Assembly (NCBI GenBank): GCA_947600015.1
Contig: CANQFX010000018.1
Location: 1-19,203 of the forward strand
Reading direction: 5' to 3'
Origin: an uncultured Bacilli bacterium
Lineage (GTDB): Bacteria; Bacillota_I; Bacilli_A; RF39; UBA660
DNA length: 19,203 bases
The notes under the pieces are model-generated. The model ran no database searches and was not told the DNA's origin. It saw only the letters and a list, made by a program, of their open reading frames with translations. Of this stretch, positions 14,418 through 19,203 are shown in pieces. The position numbers were made by a program, and so were the translations under genes. The number at the start of each line of letters is the position of its first letter. The first letter of the stretch is position 1.

Positions 14418-15590
14418 CTACTTTATTGCTTCTAACCCTGGTAATTTTTTTCCTTCTAAATATTCTAAGGTGGCTCCTCCTCCTGTAGAGGCATGATATA
14501 CTTTTTCTTTTAATCCTTCTTTGGTAGCAGCAGCAACAATATCACCACCACCTAAGATTGTTTTTATTTTATTTTCAATTAAATATTCTAGTATTTCTTT
14601 GGTATGTTTTTTATATTTATTAAATTCATATACACCAAGTGGTCCATTCCATACTACAATTTGAGCATGGTTTAAATTGTTTTCAAATATCTCTTTTGTC
14701 TTAGGACCAATATCTAATCCCATTTCATTATAAGAAATTTCATTTATTTCTTTGATTTTATATTCTTCTTTTTCTGAATATTCTGTAGTAACCGCTACAT
14801 CTACAGGTAAAATAATTTTATTTGCATATTCTTTTAATATTTTTGTACAAAAAGCAATATTTTCCTTATCTAATAAAGAAGAACCAATTTCATAACCTTC
14901 TGCTTTTAAAAAAGTAAAAGCCATTCCTCCTCCAATTAAAATTTTATCTGCTTTTTTTACAAGATTACCAATTACACCAATTTTATCTTCTACTTTTGCT
15001 CCCCCTAATACTACAACAAAAGGATGAGGTGGATTTTCTAATATACCTAAAGCATTTAATTCTTTTTCCACTAAAAGTCCGACGGCGGATGGCAAGTGGG
15101 AAGCAATTCCTACATTAGAAGCATGTGCTCTATGAATGGTACCAAATGCATCATTAATAAATACTTCTCCTAAAGAAGCCCAATACTTTCCTAATTCCTC
15201 ATCATTTCCACTTTCCTTTTTTCCATTTAAGTCTTCATAACGAGTATTTTGAATTAAAAGAATTTCTTTTGGTTTTAATTGATTTATTTGTTCTTCTAAT
15301 GTTTTCCCTCTGGTTTCTTCACTAAAAAAAATTTTTGTTTTTAATAGTTCTTCTAATCTTTTAGCAACTGGTTTTAAATTGTTTTTTTCTAAATCATTTT
15401 GTTCTTTTATTCTTCCTAAATGCGAAAGAAGAATGATTTTTGCTTGTTTTTCCTGACAATATTTTATGGTTTCTAAACTTGCTTTTATTCGAGTGTCATC
15501 TATAATTTTTCCCTCTTTTATAGGTACATTAAAATCGCAACGAATAATTACTTTTTTATTTTTTAGTTCCATATTTTTTATGCTTTTCAT
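14418..15590 (-). CDS. pgk: Phosphoglycerate kinase
   Basis: Transfers phosphate from 1,3-bisphosphoglycerate to ADP, the first ATP-yielding step of glycolysis. The 390-residue length is normal. Motifs: IIRCDFNVP (15-23, substrate-binding Arg17/Asp19/Asn21), LLSHLGR (54-60), NTRYEDLNG, FINDAFGTIHRAHAS, VVVLGGAKVEDKI, VWNGPLGVYE and the nucleotide-loop ILGGGDIVAAA. It ends STGGGATLEYLEGKKLPG. The ribosome site AGGAG is 10 bases from the ATG, slightly long. It has its own promoter between the gap terminator and the start, and it leads a five-gene overlapping chain ending in tpiA. Confidence 0.97.
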   Translation of the reverse strand: MKSIKNMELKNKKVIIRCDFNVPIKEGKIIDDTRIKASLETIKYCQEKQAKIILLSHLGRIKEQNDLEKNNLKPVAKRLEELLKTKIFFSEETRGKTLEEQINQLKPKEILLIQNTRYEDLNGKKESGNDEELGKYWASLGEVFINDAFGTIHRAHASNVGIASHLPSAVGLLVEKELNALGILENPPHPFVVVLGGAKVEDKIGVIGNLVKKADKILIGGGMAFTFLKAEGYEIGSSLLDKENIAFCTKILKEYANKIILPVDVAVTTEYSEKEEYKIKEINEISYNEMGLDIGPKTKEIFENNLNHAQIVVWNGPLGVYEFNKYKKHTKEILEYLIENKIKTILGGGDIVAAATKEGLKEKVYHASTGGGATLEYLEGKKLPGLEAIK

Positions 15591-15615
15591 AGTGACAATT
15601 CTCCTATCTATATTT

Positions 15616-15624
15616 AGTATACCA
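15616..15624 (-). promoter_or_regulatory. Extended -10 promoter for pgk
   Basis: On the minus strand TGGTATACT gives TATACT (15616-15621) with the extended -10 dinucleotide TG. The -35 region is only T-rich (TTCTTT-like), which extended -10 promoters tolerate. The transcript would start near 15609, leaving a 19-nt leader that carries the ribosome binding site. Confidence 0.5.
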
Positions 15625-15665
15625 TCTTTTTAGAATAAAAGAAAAAATTTTAAATTTTTTTCCAT

Positions 15666-15702
15666 GAAAAAGAGAATACTTTCCCTATATGGTAGCATTC
15701 TC
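15666..15702 (-). terminator. Intrinsic terminator of gap
   Basis: GAGAATGC pairs with GTATTCTC (15695-15702 and 15672-15679, one G-U pair), the loop region can pair further through ACC/GGG, and TTTTTC follows leftward. It lies 5 bases beyond the gap stop and separates gap from pgk, though some read-through is possible. Confidence 0.7.
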
Positions 15703-15707
15703 ATCTA

Positions 15708-16712
15708 TTATTGATTTATCCAATATTTTACTGTTCTAATCATCTGTGCTGTATAACTCATTTCATTATCATACCAAGCAACTACTTTTATTAATTGCTC
15801 CTCTTCTACCTCTAGAACATTCGTAGATAGTCCATCTACTAAGGCACCACAATATCTACCAATTACATCACTAGAAACGATAGGGTCTTCTGTGTATTGT
15901 AAAGTTTCATTCTGGGCATTTTTTAAGGCTTGATTTATCTCTTCTTTTGTTACTTTTTGGTTTAACTCTAGCACTAAATCGATTACAGAACCAGTAGGAA
16001 CAGGAACTCGCATCGCGGTACCATCTAGTTTTCCTTCTAAATTAGGGCAAACTTTTCCTATGGCAGAAGCAGCTCCGGTAGAAGCAGGAACAATATTCGC
16101 CGCACAGGCTCTTCCTCTACGAGCATAAATTCCTTTTTTATGTGGAACGTCTAGTGTTGCTTGATCATTGGTATATGCATGTACTGTAGTCATATATCCT
16201 TTTTTTATTCCAAAAGTACGATCAATTACGTCTACTACTGGTGCAAGACAATTTGTAGTACAACTTGCAGCCGAAATAATTTGTTCTTCTCCTGTTAATG
16301 TTTCATGATTTACATTATACACAATTGTTTTTACATTTCCTTTTGCAGGAGCAGAAATAATTACTTTCTTAGCACCTGCTTGAATATGTGCCATTGCTTT
16401 TTCTTCTGATGTAAAAAGACCTGTACATTCTAGTACAACATCAATACCTAAATCTTTCCAAGGTAATAAGCTCGGATCTTTTTCCGCATACACCTTAATC
16501 TTTCTATTTCCTACTACAATAGAATCCTCTTCATGATGAATTTCATCAATGCGATAATTTCTATGATTTGTATCATACTTCAATAAATAAGCAAGCGTTT
16601 CTGCATCGGTTAAATCATTAATGGCAACTACTTCACAATCGCCTTCTTCTTCTAAAAGTCGAAATGCCAATCTCCCAATTCTTCCAAATCCATTAATTGC
16701 AACTTTTTTCAT
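15708..16712 (-). CDS. gapA: Glyceraldehyde-3-phosphate dehydrogenase, glycolytic NAD type
   Basis: Oxidises glyceraldehyde-3-phosphate to 1,3-bisphosphoglycerate with NAD+. The 334-residue length matches the family once the start is set at 16712, where AAGGAGG lies 6 bases upstream; an in-frame ATG 16 codons earlier overlaps the promoter region. The Rossmann fingerprint is INGFGRIGRLAFR (6-18), and INDLTD (31-36) fits an NAD-preferring enzyme. The catalytic Cys151 is in SAASCTTNCLAP, and its partner is His178 in TTVHAYT. The conserved C-terminal WYDNEMSY is present. The gene appears monocistronic, with a strong promoter and terminator of its own; no CggR-type regulator is next to it. Confidence 0.97.
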   Translation of the reverse strand: MKKVAINGFGRIGRLAFRLLEEEGDCEVVAINDLTDAETLAYLLKYDTNHRNYRIDEIHHEEDSIVVGNRKIKVYAEKDPSLLPWKDLGIDVVLECTGLFTSEEKAMAHIQAGAKKVIISAPAKGNVKTIVYNVNHETLTGEEQIISAASCTTNCLAPVVDVIDRTFGIKKGYMTTVHAYTNDQATLDVPHKKGIYARRGRACAANIVPASTGAASAIGKVCPNLEGKLDGTAMRVPVPTGSVIDLVLELNQKVTKEEINQALKNAQNETLQYTEDPIVSSDVIGRYCGALVDGLSTNVLEVEEEQLIKVVAWYDNEMSYTAQMIRTVKYWINQ

Positions 16713-16731
16713 TTCTATCCTCCTTAGTTTC

Positions 16732-16760
16732 ATTATATATTTTTTCACTTTTTCTTTCAA
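16732..16760 (-). promoter_or_regulatory. gapA promoter
   Basis: On the minus strand: TTGAAA (16755-16760), a 17-base spacer, TATAAT (16732-16737). The predicted start near 16725 leaves a 13-nt leader holding AAGGAGG. A 20-bp inverted repeat lies 15 bases upstream of the -35. Confidence 0.75.
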
Positions 16761-16775
16761 TATATTCTAATATTT

Positions 16776-16795
16776 TTGACAAAGAGAATTGTCAA
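16776..16795. promoter_or_regulatory. Inverted repeat upstream of gapA, possible operator or divergent promoter pair
   Basis: TTGACAA and TTGTCAA form perfect 7-bp arms around six bases. Each arm contains TTGACA, a consensus -35, facing opposite ways. Rightward, a TATGAT -10 lies at 16798-16803 (16-base spacing), 174 bases upstream of the zinc-ribbon gene. Leftward only a weak TATTAG is present at 16767-16772. It may be a regulator site for gapA, overlapping promoters, or both. Confidence 0.4.
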
Positions 16796-16900
16796 TGTAT
16801 GATTTAAAAAATTTTATTACATAGTCCTGGTGTTTTATTATATCTTGCTTCGTTATAGTCAAATATTTATAGTTATTTTAGAAAGTGGATTTTAAGAATC

Positions 16901-16929
16901 TTGAATTCAATAGAAAATGATATTATAAT
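16901..16929 (+). promoter_or_regulatory. Promoter of the zinc-ribbon gene
   Basis: On the plus strand: TTGAAT (16901-16906), a 17-base spacer, TATAAT (16924-16929). The transcript would start near 16936, giving a 41-nt leader with GGGAG 8 bases before the ATG. Confidence 0.7.
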
Positions 16930-16976
16930 AAAATTGATAATAGAGAAATCTTTATTAGAGGTAGGGAGAATATGAT

Positions 16977-17771
16977 ATGCGAATAAAATGTGAATACTGT
17001 GGGAATACAATTGATGATAGTGACGTAACTTGTAAGTTTTGTGGTGCTCCTAATAAAAATGTCAGGCGAGTTGGAAATGGAGTTCCGCAAACCATTGATG
17101 AGTTACAACAATGGTATATACAACATCATCTTCCTGATCCTAATATTACTAGATTCTTTATCGGTGTTGATTGTAAGGAACCAAAAGCATTTGGGATTTT
17201 TCGTGATACGAATGGTAAATTTATTGTATATAAAAATAAAGCCAATGGTATTCGTTCTATTCGTTATGAAGGCACGGATGAAGGTTATGCAGTAAATGAA
17301 CTTTATTTAAAACTGAAAAGTGAAATTCAAAATCAAAAAAATCATCATAGTCAAAAACCTAAAAAACCCAAAAATCATTTTCCTGCTATTTGGCTGATAG
17401 GTATTATTATATTTTCTTTTGTTATATTAGGTATATTCAGTAGTATGAATTATTCTTATAATGGATATTATAACTATCAGGGAACAGAATATTACAAGCA
17501 TAATTCTTATTGGTATATTTATGATGATAATACGGGTTGGACTTTAACTAATCATTCCGATTTAGATGATAATTTTATGGATAATTATACGAATTATTAT
17601 GAAGGTTCTTCTTACCCTTCTTCTTTTGATGGTGAAGATATTACTAACAGTAGTGTAGCAGATAGTTGGGATTCAAGTAGTGATGATGATTGGGATAATG
17701 ATTGGGATAGTGACTGGGATAGTGGTAGTGACTGGGATTCTGGAAGCACTGATTGGGATAGTGATTGGTAA
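16977..17771 (+). CDS. Zinc-ribbon, single-TM protein with Asp/Trp-rich tail
   Basis: A 264-residue protein of unknown function. The N-terminus is a zinc ribbon with two CxxC knuckles (Cys5/Cys8 and Cys19/Cys22). A small domain follows (about 35-115) with strands such as FFIGVD, AFGIFRD and KFIVYKN. After a basic stretch (QKPKKPKNH) comes one membrane helix (135-157). The outer part is rich in Tyr and Asn (about 159-215), and the last 36 residues (229-264) contain 15 Asp and 7 Trp in imperfect DWDS repeats. The positive charges before the helix predict a cytoplasmic zinc ribbon and an outside tail. The gene stands alone with its own promoter and terminator. Similar ribbon/TM proteins are common in Bacillota; I know no function for the tail. 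Confidence 0.85.
   Translation: MRIKCEYCGNTIDDSDVTCKFCGAPNKNVRRVGNGVPQTIDELQQWYIQHHLPDPNITRFFIGVDCKEPKAFGIFRDTNGKFIVYKNKANGIRSIRYEGTDEGYAVNELYLKLKSEIQNQKNHHSQKPKKPKNHFPAIWLIGIIIFSFVILGIFSSMNYSYNGYYNYQGTEYYKHNSYWYIYDDNTGWTLTNHSDLDDNFMDNYTNYYEGSSYPSSFDGEDITNSSVADSWDSSSDDDWDNDWDSDWDSGSDWDSGSTDWDSDW
17661..17768 (+). repeat. Imperfect tandem repeat encoding the Asp-Trp tail
   Basis: The 3' end of the zinc-ribbon gene is made of variants of GATTGGGATAGT and GACTGGGATAGT, coding D-W-D-S units at uneven spacing. The codons vary (GAT/GAC, AGT/TCT/AGC) although the protein pattern is kept, so the repeat is not a very recent expansion. Confidence 0.65.
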
Positions 17772-17772
17772 T

Positions 17773-17850
17773 GTTATGATTATAATAAATCATAACCAAA
17801 TCTTACGATAGTTTGTAAAAGTACATAATAACTATGTGCTTTTTTGTTTT
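17773..17850 (+). terminator. Hairpin plus intrinsic terminator after the zinc-ribbon gene
   Basis: A perfect 9-bp hairpin GTTATGATT/AATCATAAC (17773-17796) follows the stop codon but lacks a T-run. A second hairpin, AAAAGTACATA/TATGTGCTTTT (17817-17843, one G-U pair, 5-base loop), is followed by TTGTTTTT and is the likely terminator. Confidence 0.7.
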
Positions 17851-17903
17851 TCCTTCATTTTATAATCTATTTATTTTCTTTTTTCAAGTAAATTCCTGAT
17901 ATA

Positions 17904-17932
17904 CAAAAAAATTTCCACAATATCTGTGGAAA
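17904..17932 (-). terminator. Intrinsic terminator of the uridine-kinase-like gene
   Basis: TTTCCACA / TGTGGAAA form a perfect 8-bp stem (17912-17919 and 17925-17932) with a 5-base loop, followed leftward by seven T. It begins directly at the gene's stop codon. Confidence 0.8.
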
Positions 17933-19203
17933 CTAGTCATGGAAATATCCATTTCCAATAAATTCTCTTAGTGTTGAATCTTGTGGTATTGCATCTGCGG
18001 GTACGGGTAAAAATAATCTCAAAAAATTGATTAAACGTTTCGCTTCTTCATAATAAGGAGACGTACTTTCTACAGAATATAGCAGTGGTTCTACATACGT
18101 TTTTAATACACCAATTTCATAAATTAATGCAGAATTAATTGTAGTATCTGCTTCATCTTGGAACGGAAAGATATATTTTTCTTCTCCTCTTCTGACGCTA
18201 TCCCATATTTTTAGTGTGTGTTCTACACTATAACCCCTTGTTCTATTGTCCCGAATAATTCTTCTTAATAGGCGATTATCTGTCGTTGAAACACGATTAT
18301 GATCGTCCATATTTAACTCTGTTAAGGCGGATATATAAATCTTATATTTTTCTTCTCTTGGAATATTTGTCAATATTTTTGTATCAATCGCATGAATTCC
18401 TTCAATTAAAAGAATATCTTTTTCTCCCAATTGCATTTCAATTTTATATTCTTTTTGACCTAATAAAAAGTTAAATGTTGGTATTTTTACGACTTCTCCT
18501 TTTAAAAGAGAAGCAATTTGTTTATCAAATAATTTTAAATCCACTGCCTCCAAACATTCATAATCTGGTTTTCCATCTTCATCTACTGGGGTTTCATTTC
18601 GTTCTACAAAATAATCATCCATCGAAATTACTTTGGGATTTAATCCAAAACTTTGTAAATACATACAAAGTTTTCTTGAGGTCGTTGTCTTTCCAGAAGA
18701 TGATGGACCAGCAATTAAAACGACTCTTACTTTATTCTTTTTAGAATTAATCTCTTTTGCTACATTTAATAATCGATTGCTTTGTAGTGTTTCATCAATT
18801 TTAATTAAATCATTAATTTTTCCTGTGGATACTAATTTATTTAAATCTACAGAATTTTCTATATGCATAATCTTTGCCCAATCACGATATTCTTTAAATA
18901 CTTCAAACATGTGGGGATGGTGTTTATATTCTTTAATTTTATGATTAATATATATTGTAGGAAATCTTAAAACAAATCCATTATCTTTAATATAAGTAAA
19001 ATCAAAATCTTTTAATACTCCTGTAGATGTTGGCATTAAGTTATAAAAATAATTATAAAAACTACCTAATCGATATAGTGTGATATAGTTATCTGTATTG
19101 TATTTCATTACTCCAGCTTTTGTCATATCGTGGATATTTTCAAAATATTTCATTGCTTCTAGACGGTCAATGGTAACTTTCGTAATAGGCATATCGGCTT
19201 CTA
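17933..19203 (-). CDS. Uridine kinase-family nucleoside kinase (fused N-terminal domain), 5' end missing
   Basis: A P-loop kinase of the phosphoribulokinase/uridine kinase family. Walker A is GPSSSGKTT in the middle of the visible part; ISMDDYF (substrate-side Asp pair), LIEGIHAID and the lid region RLLRRIIRDNRTRG follow. An upstream domain of about 150 residues matches the C-terminal end of the long (roughly 550-residue) clostridial form, which carries TGS/threonyl-tRNA-synthetase-like domains before the kinase. The frame is open to the right edge (Glu-Ala-Asp before the first visible Met), so the Met at 19192 is probably internal and about 130 residues lie outside the window. It would phosphorylate uridine or a related nucleoside; the function of the fused domain is unknown. 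Confidence 0.88.
   Translation of the reverse strand, partial: EADMPITKVTIDRLEAMKYFENIHDMTKAGVMKYNTDNYITLYRLGSFYNYFYNLMPTSTGVLKDFDFTYIKDNGFVLRFPTIYINHKIKEYKHHPHMFEVFKEYRDWAKIMHIENSVDLNKLVSTGKINDLIKIDETLQSNRLLNVAKEINSKKNKVRVVLIAGPSSSGKTTTSRKLCMYLQSFGLNPKVISMDDYFVERNETPVDEDGKPDYECLEAVDLKLFDKQIASLLKGEVVKIPTFNFLLGQKEYKIEMQLGEKDILLIEGIHAIDTKILTNIPREEKYKIYISALTELNMDDHNRVSTTDNRLLRRIIRDNRTRGYSVEHTLKIWDSVRRGEEKYIFPFQDEADTTINSALIYEIGVLKTYVEPLLYSVESTSPYYEEAKRLINFLRLFLPVPADAIPQDSTLREFIGNGYFHD

Noticed and set aside
17661..17768. CRISPR array or other mobile repeat
   Set aside because: The repeats are coding, in frame, variable at third positions and without uniform spacers.
19190..19192. Met codon as the start of the uridine-kinase-like gene
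   Set aside because: The frame stays open upstream to the window edge and the family has a longer N-terminal part; no Shine-Dalgarno precedes it.
1..19203. Mycoplasma-type code (TGA read as Trp)
   Set aside because: spo0A ends at TGA in the expected place and Trp residues use TGG, including all seven in the Asp-Trp tail.
1..19203. tRNA genes, insertion sequences or prophage genes
   Set aside because: No cloverleaf-like sequence, transposase motif or terminal inverted repeat was seen on either strand.

Overview
The window comes from an AT-rich bacterium with tightly packed genes, strong AGGAGG-type ribosome binding sites, sigma-A-like promoters and many intrinsic terminators. It carries a clear Spo0A, so it belongs to a spore-forming (or formerly spore-forming) lineage of low-GC Bacillota, perhaps a gut member of the Bacilli/Erysipelotrichia side. 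TGA is used as a stop (spo0A) and Trp is TGG, so the Mycoplasma code does not apply. I cannot name the species. Nearly all genes are on the minus strand; only the XRE regulator and the zinc-ribbon protein are on plus.

Layout, left to right. Positions 1-1400 hold the start of the S10 ribosomal operon, read leftward: a strong extended -10 promoter, a structured leader of about 115 nt, rpsJ (TTG start), rplC with an acidic C-terminal tail, and the first codons of rplD. Positions 1604-4987 hold a compact three-gene unit read leftward: a GNAT acetyltransferase, a membrane protein built like a CorA channel but without GMN, and an ABC exporter. A gene-poor stretch follows (4988-5574) with a terminator and a 75-codon open frame lacking a start codon. 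Next comes an SOS-type dinB whose promoter contains a LexA-like box, divergent from a small XRE regulator. That regulator converges on gpmI through a shared bidirectional terminator.

Positions 7185-16760 form a central-metabolism and developmental block, all leftward. gap is alone between its own promoter and terminator. pgk starts a chain of five touching or overlapping genes (pgk, GNAT-like, membrane flippase-like protein, GT4 glycolipid glucosyltransferase, tpiA). spo0A follows with Spo0A boxes upstream and a terminator. A separate promoter drives an AAA/DUF4143 ATPase coupled to gpmI. Four lower-glycolysis enzymes (GapA, Pgk, TpiA, GpmI) are therefore interleaved with a glycolipid module and the sporulation master regulator. 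The right end has a zinc-ribbon/one-TM protein with an Asp-Trp tail (plus strand) and a 5'-truncated uridine-kinase-family protein.

The best candidates for something undescribed are the GNAT / CorA-like / ABC unit, the glycolysis-glycolipid operon, and the regulatory DNA around dinB, spo0A and gap. Most of the rest is ordinary housekeeping. All calls come from reading sequence motifs; no database search was run.
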